From: Formosa sp. Hel1_33_131
Lineage (GTDB): Bacteria; Bacteroidota; Bacteroidia; Flavobacteriales; Flavobacteriaceae
DNA: 64,000 nt
Direction: 5' to 3'
Assembly: GCA_949499105.1 (NCBI GenBank)
Contig: CATEFX010000062.1
Span: forward strand, 1 to 64,000
Shown: in pieces, positions 56,848 to 64,000 of the stretch
Layout of the letters: every line of letters begins with the position of its first letter
How positions within the stretch are numbered: the stretch's first letter is position 1
Translations under genes and position numbers: made by a program
Notes under the pieces: model-generated
The model's database searches: none
What the model was told of the DNA's origin: nothing
What the model saw: the letters and a program-made list of their open reading frames with translations, nothing else

Positions 56848-58842
56848 TTATTCTTCCTCTTCTAATTCGTTCTTTACAACTTCCTCTTCTTTGATCTCCT
56901 CTTTTTTTATTGGAGTAGAACTGACAGCTTCTTCTACGATAAATGGGCGTTTCCCAAAAATAGTTTCTAAATTGTCCTTAAAAATTACCTCTTTTTTCAA
57001 CAGGACTTCTGCGAGTTCGGTTAATTTATCTTTGTTTTCTTCAAGCAGCTTTATCGCGCGATCATATTGAGTTTCAATGATTCTCGAAATCTCTTGATCA
57101 ATTAATTCAGCAGTTCGTTCACTGTAAGGCTTCGAAAATCCATAGTCATTTTCGCCCGAAGAATCATAATACGTTAAGTTTCCAATTTTATCACTTAAAC
57201 CATAAACCGTCACCATGGCTCTTGCTTGCTTTGTGACTTTTTCTAAATCACTTAAAGCACCAGTAGATATTTTATCAAAAATGACTTTTTCAGCGGCTCT
57301 ACCTCCTAAGGCAGCACACATTTCATCTAGCATTTGTTCGGGTCTAACGATTAGTCGTTCTTCAGGAAGGTACCACGCAGCCCCTAAGGAACGTCCTCTA
57401 GGTACAATCGTTACTTTGACTAACGGCGCAGCATGTTCTAACATCCAACTTACAGTGGCATGACCAGCTTCGTGAAACGCAACAGCTCTTTTTTCACTTG
57501 GTGTGATGATTTTATTTTTCTTTTCGAGCCCACCAATAATTCGATCTACAGCATCCAAGAAATCTTGTTTCTCGACGGCCTTTTTATTGTTTCGAGCGGC
57601 AATAAGGGCTGCTTCATTACAAACATTGGCAATATCGGCTCCAGAAAACCCAGGTGTTTGTTTTGATAAAAAGTCGGTATCTAAGTCTTTTGCCTTTTTT
57701 AAAGGTTTTAGATGCACTTCAAAAATTTCCTTCCGTTCTCTAATATCCGGTAAATCAACATAAATTTGACGGTCGAATCGACCTGCACGCATGAGTGCTT
57801 TATCTAAAACATCGGCTCTGTTAGTTGCTGCCAAAACAATCACGTTAGTGTTGGTGCCAAATCCGTCCATTTCAGTTAATAACTGATTAAGCGTATTTTC
57901 TCTTTCATCATTCGATCCAGACATGTTGTTTTTTCCTCTCGCACGACCAATCGCATCGATTTCATCTATAAAAATAATAGAAGGCGATTTTTCTTTTGCT
58001 TGTTTAAATAAGTCACGTACTCTAGAAGCACCAACACCAACAAACATTTCAACAAAATCAGATCCAGATAGAGAGAAAAATGGCGCTTTAGCTTCTCCTG
58101 CTACTGCTTTAGCTAATAAGGTTTTCCCAGTTCCTGGAGGGCCGACTAATAAGGCACCTTTGGGTATTTTGCCTCCTAAGGCCGTGTATTTGTCCGGGTG
58201 TTTAAGAAAGTCAACAATTTCTTGAATTTCTTCTTTGGCACCTTCTAAACCAGCTACATCCTGAAAGGTTGTTTTGGTTTCTAATTTTTCGTCAAATAAT
58301 TTCGCTTTCGATTTTCCAATATTAAAAATCTGTCCTCCTGGTCCGCCGCCACCGCCGCCAGACATACGTCGCATGATAAAAATCCATACACCGATGATTA
58401 AAATAAAAGGGATTAGAGAGGATAAGATATCGCCCCACGCATTCGTTTCTGTTTTAAAATCCAGTTCGGTATCAAGATCGTCTTCTTGGATGGTGTCTTC
58501 TAACTGTTTTTGGAACAATTGAACATCTCCAAATTCAAATTGATAACTCGGTCCACCAGCTGCACTAGGGAATAGTTGTTCTTTTTGAGTTTTTTTGTGG
58601 ATGTCTTTGTTGGAAGCTTTTGTAGTTAAATACACCAAAGCTTCTCGTTTATTGACGATTTCTACTTTTTTAACATCCCCATTTCTGAGGAATTTAAAAA
58701 ACTGTGAAGGGGTCGTGGAGGCTCCTGAAGAATCTCCCAAACCGCCAGAAAACACATTAAAAGCAAGGAACAACACAATTGCAATTCCATAAATCCAATA
58801 CGCATTAAACTTCGTGTTTTTAGGTTTTTTATCTTTAGACAT
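56848..58842 (-). CDS. ftsH: ATP-dependent zinc metalloprotease FtsH
   Basis: Membrane AAA+ protease that degrades misfolded and regulatory membrane proteins. The 664-residue protein has two N-terminal membrane helices (about 13-32 and 141-157), a periplasmic domain, the Gly-rich linker, the Walker A GPPGTGKT (234-241), Walker [11 protein letters not shown], the SRH segment, the zinc site HEAGH (about 455-459) and an acidic tail ([12 protein letters not shown]). In other bacteria FtsH controls lipid enzyme levels; here it is co-transcribed with cdsA and psd. Confidence 0.97.
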   Translation of the reverse strand: MSKDKKPKNTKFNAYWIYGIAIVLFLAFNVFSGGLGDSSGASTTPSQFFKFLRNGDVKKVEIVNKREALVYLTTKASNKDIHKKTQKEQLFPSAAGGPSYQFEFGDVQLFQKQLEDTIQEDDLDTELDFKTETNAWGDILSSLIPFILIIGVWIFIMRRMSGGGGGGPGGQIFNIGKSKAKLFDEKLETKTTFQDVAGLEGAKEEIQEIVDFLKHPDKYTALGGKIPKGALLVGPPGTGKTLLAKAVAGEAKAPFFSLSGSDFVEMFVGVGASRVRDLFKQAKEKSPSIIFIDEIDAIGRARGKNNMSGSNDERENTLNQLLTEMDGFGTNTNVIVLAATNRADVLDKALMRAGRFDRQIYVDLPDIRERKEIFEVHLKPLKKAKDLDTDFLSKQTPGFSGADIANVCNEAALIAARNNKKAVEKQDFLDAVDRIIGGLEKKNKIITPSEKRAVAFHEAGHATVSWMLEHAAPLVKVTIVPRGRSLGAAWYLPEERLIVRPEQMLDEMCAALGGRAAEKVIFDKISTGALSDLEKVTKQARAMVTVYGLSDKIGNLTYYDSSGENDYGFSKPYSERTAELIDQEISRIIETQYDRAIKLLEENKDKLTELAEVLLKKEVIFKDNLETIFGKRPFIVEEAVSSTPIKKEEIKEEEVVKNELEEEE

Positions 58843-58852
58843 GAGTTTTTTT

Positions 58853-59224
58853 TTAGTAACTGGTTTCTATTTCGGTAATCTTCGCATCCCCCCAAAGGTT
58901 TTCGATATCGTAGTAGTCTCGAATGTGTTTTTGGAACACATGAACCACGACATTGACATAATCCATTAGCACCCATTCGGCGTTTCCACTACCTTCTATA
59001 TGCCAGGGCTTATCTTTGGTGTTTTTACTAACTTTTTTTTGTATCGAACTAACAATCGCATTTACTTGGGTGTTTGAGGTTCCATCACAAATGATGAAAT
59101 AGTCGCAAACGGTATTTTCGATAGCTCTCAAATCTAAAATAGTGATATTTTGACCCTTAACATCTTCAATCCCACTGATTGCGAAAGTGATGAGTTCGTC
59201 GGAACTAGGTATTTTTTTTGTCAT
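58853..59224 (-). CDS. rsfS: Ribosomal silencing factor RsfS
   Basis: A 123-residue RsfS/Iojap protein that binds L14 of the large ribosomal subunit and blocks subunit joining in poor nutrient conditions. Motifs are GQNITILDLRAIENTVCDYF, FIICDGTSNTQVNAIV, GSGNAEWVLMDYVNVVVHVF and the end RDYYDIENLWGDA. First gene of the operon rsfS-ftsH-LUD-cdsA-psd-ACBP, with a promoter element 18 bases upstream. Confidence 0.95.
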   Translation of the reverse strand: MTKKIPSSDELITFAISGIEDVKGQNITILDLRAIENTVCDYFIICDGTSNTQVNAIVSSIQKKVSKNTKDKPWHIEGSGNAEWVLMDYVNVVVHVFQKHIRDYYDIENLWGDAKITEIETSY

Positions 59225-59241
59225 GAAATGATTTTACTGTG

Positions 59242-59249
59242 CAAATTTA
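59242..59249 (-). promoter_or_regulatory. Promoter -7 element for the rsfS-ftsH-cdsA-psd operon
   Basis: TAAATTTG on the minus strand fits TAnnTTTG, 18 bases before the rsfS ATG. Confidence 0.65.
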
Positions 59250-59318
59250 TTACTTTTTTGGCTCTAAACCCCTTATATTGTCTTAATAATATTATAATTT
59301 AGAGGCTCAAAACGAACT

Positions 59319-60047
59319 ATGCAGTTAATCAAACTTAATGCCATTGATTCTACCAATAATTATTTAAAAAAATTACTGTTAGAAACCGTATTGGAAGATT
59401 TTTCTGTGGTGGTCACAAATCATCAAACTCAAGGCAAAGGTCAAATGGGTTCTGATTGGGTTTCTGAAAAAGGTAAGAACTTAACATTTAGTGTTTTAAA
59501 GTCAAAAACATCTCTACTTTTACATCAGCAATTTATGTTGAGTATCTTAGTTTCTTTGTCTATTTTAAAAACACTTGAAGGGTATAATATTCCTAAGTTA
59601 TCCATTAAGTGGCCGAACGACATTTTGTCAGACCATCATAAAATTTCTGGAATTTTAATCGAAAATGTAATTAAAAATCAGCAGATCGAATTTTCGGTGA
59701 TCGGGATAGGGCTTAATGTCAATCAGGAAACATTTGAAGGATTGCCAAAAGTTTGTTCTTTGAAGCATATTTTAGGATTTCCTGTCAATAAAGAGGAGTT
59801 ACTTCATAAACTCGTCAAAAATTTACAGCGTTATTTTAGGCTTTTTTCAGAAAAAGGAGCGGCTGTTTTTACCAATGAGTATGAATCGTATTTGTTTCGA
59901 AAAGACAAGCCTTCAACTTTTATGTTGCCTGATGAATCCCTTTTTACAGGAATCATTCGAGGGGTTACAGATTCTGGAAAACTACAGCTACAACTCGAAG
60001 ACGCCACAAAAGAATTTAATTTAAAAGAGTTAACGTTGATGTACTAA
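59319..60047 (+). CDS. birA: Biotin--[acetyl-CoA-carboxylase] ligase, monofunctional
   Basis: Attaches biotin to the carboxyl carrier protein of acetyl-CoA carboxylase (partner of AccD above). The 242-residue enzyme starts directly with the catalytic domain (IKLNAIDSTNNYLKKLL, TNHQTQGKGQMGSDWVSEKG, LSIKWPNDILSDHHKISGIL) and has no N-terminal DNA-binding domain, so unlike E. coli BirA it is not a repressor. Divergent from rsfS; ends exactly where the convergent SRPBCC gene ends. Confidence 0.94.
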   Translation: MQLIKLNAIDSTNNYLKKLLLETVLEDFSVVVTNHQTQGKGQMGSDWVSEKGKNLTFSVLKSKTSLLLHQQFMLSILVSLSILKTLEGYNIPKLSIKWPNDILSDHHKISGILIENVIKNQQIEFSVIGIGLNVNQETFEGLPKVCSLKHILGFPVNKEELLHKLVKNLQRYFRLFSEKGAAVFTNEYESYLFRKDKPSTFMLPDESLFTGIIRGVTDSGKLQLQLEDATKEFNLKELTLMY

Positions 60048-60443
60048 CTACACAACTTTAGGGATGTTCATCGCCAAGGTTTCAATGAACTTTGTGATTG
60101 GGCCTTTAATCATCATCGCCATCATCGGGTTAAAATCGCCTTCAAACTTAAGAAGCACCTCGCTTTTACTTTCAGAACTAGATTCAATTGTTGCCGTTAA
60201 TGAAAAGTCTAGTTTACCTCCGGCGGCCCCCAATACTATTTTGTGTGGAGGCTCCATAGATTTCTTTTTCAAAATGATTTCAGGCATTCCACTTAATGCA
60301 AATAAAAAGGTATCGGAATCCACCACTTCAAACTTACTGGTGTTCTCGGGCATTAATGTTTTAAAATTTTCAAGAGTCGTCAAACAATCAAATACTTCTT
60401 GTGCCGATTTATCAATACTTACTTTAGGTGATTCTAGTTTCAT
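60048..60443 (-). CDS. SRPBCC (START-like) fold protein
   Basis: A 131-residue protein of the SRPBCC/polyketide cyclase-like superfamily, with a deep ligand pocket expected. Visible are SPKVSIDKSAQEVFDCLTTL, FKTLMPENTSKFEVVDSDTF, the strands KIVLGAAGGKLDFSLTATIE and EVLLKFEGDFNPMMAMMIKG, and a last helix ITKFIETLAMNIPKV. The ligand is unknown. It follows pyrE by 9 bases and is probably co-transcribed; I recall the same pair in related genomes. Confidence 0.85.
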   Translation of the reverse strand: MKLESPKVSIDKSAQEVFDCLTTLENFKTLMPENTSKFEVVDSDTFLFALSGMPEIILKKKSMEPPHKIVLGAAGGKLDFSLTATIESSSESKSEVLLKFEGDFNPMMAMMIKGPITKFIETLAMNIPKVV

Positions 60444-60452
60444 AATCTAAAT

Positions 60453-61097
60453 TTATTTACCGGTCCATTCCGAAGGGTTTGAATTCCATTTGGATAAAAT
60501 AGCTGCTTCATTTTGGTCAATGAAGTTGGTATCTAAGGCTTGTTCTAACAGACTCTCGTAGTTGCTAAGTGTAAAAAGAGTCACATTATTTTTTTTAAAG
60601 TTTTCTTTAGAGATTTCAAAGCCATAGGTAAAAATTGCAACCATGCCTTTGACATTCACTTCTGCTGCTTTTAAGGCATCAACTGCCACCAAACTACTGT
60701 TACCTGTACTGATCAAATCTTCTACGACCACCACATTTTGACCTTTTTGAATATACCCTTCAATCTGATTTTGACGGCCATGTTTTTTGGCTTCTGGGCG
60801 AACATACACAAATGGAAGTCCAAGAACTTCAGCGACTAAAGCGCCGATTCCAATCGCACCAGTTGCAACCCCAGCAATCACATCGGGCTTACCAAATTCT
60901 AGTTCTATGTTTTTTGCGATTTCTTCTTTGATATAATTTCTTACCGCTGGATAGGACAACACAATGCGGTTATCACAATAGATGGGTGACTTCCATCCTG
61001 AAGCCCAAGTAAAGGGGTCTCGTGGGTTTAATTTAATAGCATTTATTTGAAGTAATACTTCTGCAGTTTTTTTGGCGGTACTTTTGTTGAAAATCAT
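60453..61097 (-). CDS. pyrE: Orotate phosphoribosyltransferase
   Basis: Joins orotate and PRPP to give OMP in pyrimidine synthesis. The 214-residue protein has INAIKLNPRDPFTWASGWKS, SPIYCDNRIVLSYP, the GVATGAIGIGALVAEVLGLP loop, FVYVRPEAKKHGRQNQIEG and the PRPP motif NVVVVEDLISTGNSSL. Divergent from the NUDIX gene, and followed by the SRPBCC gene. Confidence 0.95.
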   Translation of the reverse strand: MIFNKSTAKKTAEVLLQINAIKLNPRDPFTWASGWKSPIYCDNRIVLSYPAVRNYIKEEIAKNIELEFGKPDVIAGVATGAIGIGALVAEVLGLPFVYVRPEAKKHGRQNQIEGYIQKGQNVVVVEDLISTGNSSLVAVDALKAAEVNVKGMVAIFTYGFEISKENFKKNNVTLFTLSNYESLLEQALDTNFIDQNEAAILSKWNSNPSEWTGK

Positions 61098-61156
61098 GGT
61101 TCAAAATTAGTAAAAAATACTACTTTTACTTTCTATTAATTTGTTTTTAATTAACA

Positions 61157-61738
61157 ATGTATAAAATATTTGTTGGTAATAAGCCAATAATCTTAACGAC
61201 TAAGGTTGAAACTGAAACAAATTTCAAGAATTTCTTGATTGATTCAGTCGATATTAATAAGGTGCTTTCAAAACTAAAAAAAGACAAATACGATGCTGTA
61301 CATCTAATTGGGGCCGATAAGGACGTTCTTCTAAAAAAATTCTTATCACTCTTGCCAAATGTGATTGCAGGAGGTGGCAAGGTTTATAACCCAGATGGTG
61401 CGATATTATTTATCTTTAGAAATGGAAAATGGGACCTTCCCAAAGGTAAAGCCGAATCCAAGGAAACAATCAATCAAACCGCACTACGTGAAGTAGAGGA
61501 AGAAACTGGAATCTCGGGACTTTCTATTACAAAACCCTTAGAAATTACGTATCATATATTTAAACGAAATGATCGACATTATATTAAAGTCACCTACTGG
61601 TTTCAGATGTATTCAGAGTACGACGGGAAATTAATTCCACAAGAAAAAGAAGGCATCACAAAAGTAAAATGGATCCCCGAAACCAAACTTCAAAAAGTTT
61701 TAGATAATTCGTATGCGAATATTAAACTTCTAATTTAA
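61157..61738 (+). CDS. NUDIX hydrolase
   Basis: A 193-residue protein with a complete Nudix box at residues 97-119 (G97, E103, R111, E112, E115, E116, G118), so it should hydrolyse a nucleoside diphosphate linked to another group. The first 65 residues form a separate N-terminal part (YKIFVGNKPIILTTKVETET, YDAVHLIGADKDVLLKKFLS) that I cannot assign. The box is preceded by GGGKVYNPDGAILFIFRNGK. Such proteins beside pyrE are frequent in flavobacteria as far as I recall. The substrate is unknown. Confidence 0.88.
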   Translation: MYKIFVGNKPIILTTKVETETNFKNFLIDSVDINKVLSKLKKDKYDAVHLIGADKDVLLKKFLSLLPNVIAGGGKVYNPDGAILFIFRNGKWDLPKGKAESKETINQTALREVEEETGISGLSITKPLEITYHIFKRNDRHYIKVTYWFQMYSEYDGKLIPQEKEGITKVKWIPETKLQKVLDNSYANIKLLI

Positions 61739-61813
61739 CATCGGATCAAAGCTCATTTTTATATTTATCTTCAAATAAAACCCATTTACGGTTGCTATCG
61801 CTCTCAATAAGTT

Positions 61814-61821
61814 TATTTTTG
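61814..61821 (+). promoter_or_regulatory. Promoter -7 element for the SulP transporter gene
   Basis: TATTTTTG fits TAnnTTTG, 21 bases before the ATG. Confidence 0.6.
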
Positions 61822-61841
61822 CCCTGCAAAATTGAAACAAA

Positions 61842-63464
61842 ATGATGGAGTTTATAAGCAAACGTTCTAGTAACGTAAAAAATGATATTTTAAGTGGCTT
61901 AACAGTCGCTTTGGCCTTAGTGCCGGAAGCAGTTGCGTTTGCATTTGTTGCGGGCGTTGATCCTTTAGTTGGGCTGTATGCGGCATTTATGATTGGATTA
62001 ATCACCTCTATTTTTGGGGGTCGACCAGGAATGATTAGTGGCGCTACGGGAGCGTTAGCGGTAGTGATGGTCAGTCTGGTTGCACGAGGAAATGCTATGG
62101 GCGCCGAAGGCGATGAGTTAGGACTATACTATTTGTTTATGACCGTCATTTTAATGGGCGTTATTCAGGTTATGGCGGGTGTTTTTAAGCTCGGTAAATT
62201 TGTGCGTTTGATTCCACATCCTGTCATGATGGGATTTGTAAATGGATTAGCGATTGTTATTTTTCTTTCGCAATTAAGTATGTTCATGACTTCCGAAAAT
62301 GGTGAGATGGTGTGGATGCAAGGGGCTTCATTATGGACGATGGTTGGGCTTGTGGGCTTAACAATAGCCATTATGTTTGGTTTGCCACAAATTACCAAAA
62401 AATTACCAGAAGCATTGGTGGCTATTTTGGTGGTTTCTGCAATAGTTATTTTTGGAGATTTAGACGTTGCCACGGTTGGAAGTTTTATTAGAGATGGTGG
62501 AGGAGACGGCCTAAAAGGCGGATTACCACTTCCGCAATGGGCTATTTTTGAAAAAATCCCTCTTAGTTTTGAAACCTTAAAATTCATAGGGCCCTATGCA
62601 TTAATTCTTGCAGCGATTGGACTGATTGAATCTTTAATGACTCTTAATTTAATTGATGAACTCATCGAAACCCGAGGAAATTCAAATAGAGAATGTATGG
62701 CTCAAGGTGGTGCAAACATTATCACCGGACTGTTTGGTGGGATGGGTGGATGTGCCATGATTGGCCAATCGATTATTAATATTAAAGGGGGTGGTAGAGG
62801 TCGCCTTTCAGGGATTGTTGCAGCACTGGCGCTTTTAGCATTTATTTTATTTGCTTCTGGGCTTATCGAACAAGTGCCAATTGCCGCATTGGTAGGTGTG
62901 ATGTTTATGGTGGTCATTGGAACGTTTGCATGGTCTAGTTTTAGAATTATCAATAAAATTCCAAAAACAGATGTGTTTGTGTTGATATTGGTTTCATCGA
63001 TGACGGTCTTTTTCGATTTAGCAATCGCTGTTATTTCTGGTGTGATTGTAAGTGCACTCGTGTTTTCATGGGAAAACGCAAAGCGAATTCGGGCTCGAAA
63101 ACGTATCAAAGACGATGGCACCAAAGTATACGAAATATGGGGCCCACTATTTTTTGGAAGTATAACGGCTTTTAACGATAAGTTTGATGTAAAAAACGAT
63201 CCTGAATCTGTTGAAATTGATTTTGTAGAATCACGAATAAGTGACCATTCGGCGATCGAAGCGATTTCTAATCTCGTAAAAAAATATAAAGATGAAGGCA
63301 AAGCAATTCACCTAAAACACCTTAGTGAAGACTGTAAGATTTTGTTACATAAATCAAGTCCAATCTTTAAAGATATAATCATAGAAGCGATTGAGGATCC
63401 TCGGTATCATCTCGCCGAAAACCCAGAAGCGTTTTCTAAAGGACTTGGAGAGTATAAACTCTAA
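61842..63464 (+). CDS. SulP-family inorganic anion transporter with STAS domain
   Basis: A 540-residue anion transporter. The N-terminal membrane part has the SulP signature ALVPEAVAFAFVAGVDPLVG, GRPGMISGATGALAVVMVSL, FVNGLAIVIFLSQL, and LIDELIETRGNSNRECMAQG, then GLFGGMGGCAMIGQSIINIK. The C-terminal STAS domain starts near residue 435 (YEIWGPLFFGSITAFNDKFD) and includes EIDFVESRISDHSAIEAISN. Sulfate, bicarbonate and dicarboxylates are all possible substrates. Two ATG codons in a row are possible starts. Single gene, convergent with coaD. Confidence 0.92.
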   Translation: MMEFISKRSSNVKNDILSGLTVALALVPEAVAFAFVAGVDPLVGLYAAFMIGLITSIFGGRPGMISGATGALAVVMVSLVARGNAMGAEGDELGLYYLFMTVILMGVIQVMAGVFKLGKFVRLIPHPVMMGFVNGLAIVIFLSQLSMFMTSENGEMVWMQGASLWTMVGLVGLTIAIMFGLPQITKKLPEALVAILVVSAIVIFGDLDVATVGSFIRDGGGDGLKGGLPLPQWAIFEKIPLSFETLKFIGPYALILAAIGLIESLMTLNLIDELIETRGNSNRECMAQGGANIITGLFGGMGGCAMIGQSIINIKGGGRGRLSGIVAALALLAFILFASGLIEQVPIAALVGVMFMVVIGTFAWSSFRIINKIPKTDVFVLILVSSMTVFFDLAIAVISGVIVSALVFSWENAKRIRARKRIKDDGTKVYEIWGPLFFGSITAFNDKFDVKNDPESVEIDFVESRISDHSAIEAISNLVKKYKDEGKAIHLKHLSEDCKILLHKSSPIFKDIIIEAIEDPRYHLAENPEAFSKGLGEYKL

Positions 63465-63466
63465 GT

Positions 63467-63922
63467 TTATTGAACGCGTACCGAGTTGGGAACTAATTTT
63501 TTATAATCGCCACCATAGCGAATGATTTCTCTGACAATAGAGGAAGAGATAAACGAAGTCTGTGTTGACGTTAGTAAAAACACGGTTTCCAGGGTTGATA
63601 AATATCGATTGGTCTGAGCAATTGCTTTTTCAAATTCAAAATCTGCTGGGTTACGTAATCCTCTTAGAATAAATTCAACGCCAATTTCTTTACAAAAATC
63701 GATGGTTAAACCGCTATAAGTCATAACCGTCACTTTTGGATTGTCTTTAAACGTGTTTTCAATAAATTGTTTGCGTTCTTCGATTGTAAACATATAGTTT
63801 TTAGAAGAATTTTCGCCAATCGCTATAATCACTTCATCAAATAAGGTGACCCCTCTGTTGATGATGTCGACATGCCCAAGTGTAATTGGGTCAAAGGATC
63901 CTGGGAAAATTGCTTTTTTCAT
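63467..63922 (-). CDS. coaD: Phosphopantetheine adenylyltransferase
   Basis: Fourth step of coenzyme A synthesis, joining ATP and 4'-phosphopantetheine. The 151-residue protein has the nucleotide motif FPGSFDPITLGHVDIINRG, GENSSKNYMFTIEERKQFIE, LRGLRNPADFEFEKAIAQTN and the end STQTSFISSSIVREIIRYGG. It lies 9 bases after the end of a probable ddl gene. Confidence 0.95.
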   Translation of the reverse strand: MKKAIFPGSFDPITLGHVDIINRGVTLFDEVIIAIGENSSKNYMFTIEERKQFIENTFKDNPKVTVMTYSGLTIDFCKEIGVEFILRGLRNPADFEFEKAIAQTNRYLSTLETVFLLTSTQTSFISSSIVREIIRYGGDYKKLVPNSVRVQ

Positions 63923-63931
63923 GTGGTAAAG

Positions 63932-64000
63932 TTAAGAATTTTTCTGAAGTGCTTCTCGAATCGCATTATCAAATAAATCGGGCAATGAAATTCCTGCTTG
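63932..64000 (-). CDS. ddl: C-terminal end of a probable D-alanine--D-alanine ligase (partial)
   Basis: The last 22 codons of a gene that enters from the right edge, read QAGISLPDLFDNAIREALQK then NS and stop. This resembles the C-terminal helix of D-Ala-D-Ala ligase, which often precedes coaD in flavobacteria. The gap to coaD is 9 bases. The call rests on a short piece and context. Confidence 0.55.
   Translation of the reverse strand, partial: QAGISLPDLFDNAIREALQKNS

Noticed and set aside
62702-63301. 199-codon open frame antisense to the SulP transporter gene
   Set aside because: It lies wholly inside a well-conserved gene on the other strand, its product is low-complexity in Ile, Thr and Ser, and it resembles no family. 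It is a shadow of the coding bias.
1-64000. CRISPR arrays, insertion sequences, prophage genes, toxin-antitoxin or restriction genes, tRNA or rRNA
   Set aside because: None seen on reading both strands by eye; gene order and composition look like core chromosome throughout. A short tRNA could be missed without a covariance model, but no gap is long enough to hide several genes.

Overview
The window is a stretch of bacterial chromosome from a member of the Bacteroidota, almost certainly a marine or salt-adapted Flavobacteriaceae. The evidence is low G+C, dense short-spaced operons, many copies of the Bacteroidetes-type promoter element TAnnTTTG at the right distance from genes, a Na+-translocating NADH:quinone reductase, type IX secretion parts (PorT and a Plug-type protein), a TamL-type lipoprotein BamA paralogue, and an AccD without zinc ligands. 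I cannot name the genus. No rRNA, tRNA, insertion sequence, prophage, CRISPR array or integration site was found, and no gap between genes exceeds about 200 bases. The window looks like core genome rather than an island.

Layout. 1-8.1 kb (mostly minus): the start of pnp, rpsO with a strong terminator, a small lipoprotein, fbaA-accD, tamL, a divergent rRNA/tRNA methyltransferase, and ubiE-porT. 8.2-17.7 kb: trkA-trkH potassium uptake, a desaturase-aminotransferase pair, rsmG, pruA with an unusual palindromic leader, apaG and the T9SS Plug-like gene. 17.8-25.3 kb (plus): nqrABCDEF, then a 125-residue protein of unknown function, then apbE, the flavin transferase that NqrB and NqrC need. 25.3-30 kb (minus): map-DUF3050-methyltransferase and gpmI-HAD. 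30-32.2 kb: pepE, a secreted carboxypeptidase-regulatory-like protein and tatA. 32.2-37.9 kb (minus): a kynurenine-pathway operon in the order kynU, kmo, SDR-like protein, 3-hydroxyanthranilate dioxygenase, ACMSD-like decarboxylase, O-methyltransferase. 38-42.7 kb: msrA, a Nif3 protein with a coiled-coil zinc-ribbon-family protein, lpxK, a GNAT enzyme and a VOC protein. 42.7-46.4 kb (minus): an ECF sigma factor translationally coupled to a divergent Nramp-like transporter, then lipA-gap. 46.4-51.7 kb: a small Cys-rich membrane protein, aqpZ, aminotransferase-murB, a retropepsin/PDZ protein and a DUF1573 protein. 51.8-64 kb: valS; a long minus operon rsfS-ftsH-LUD-cdsA-psd-ACBP linking membrane proteolysis and phospholipid synthesis; birA; pyrE-SRPBCC; a NUDIX protein; a SulP transporter; coaD and the 3' end of a probable ddl.

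Points that stand out: an SDR-fold protein in the kynurenine operon that lacks the catalytic Tyr and Lys; two unrelated proteins (AccD and a C4-ribbon-family protein) that have each lost all four zinc-binding cysteines; an Nramp-like protein without the DPGN metal motif, coupled to a sigma factor; an unassigned small protein between the NQR genes and apbE; and two genes whose promoter element sits so close to the ATG that their mRNAs should be leaderless. All functional statements come from recognising families and motifs by eye; no database search was run.
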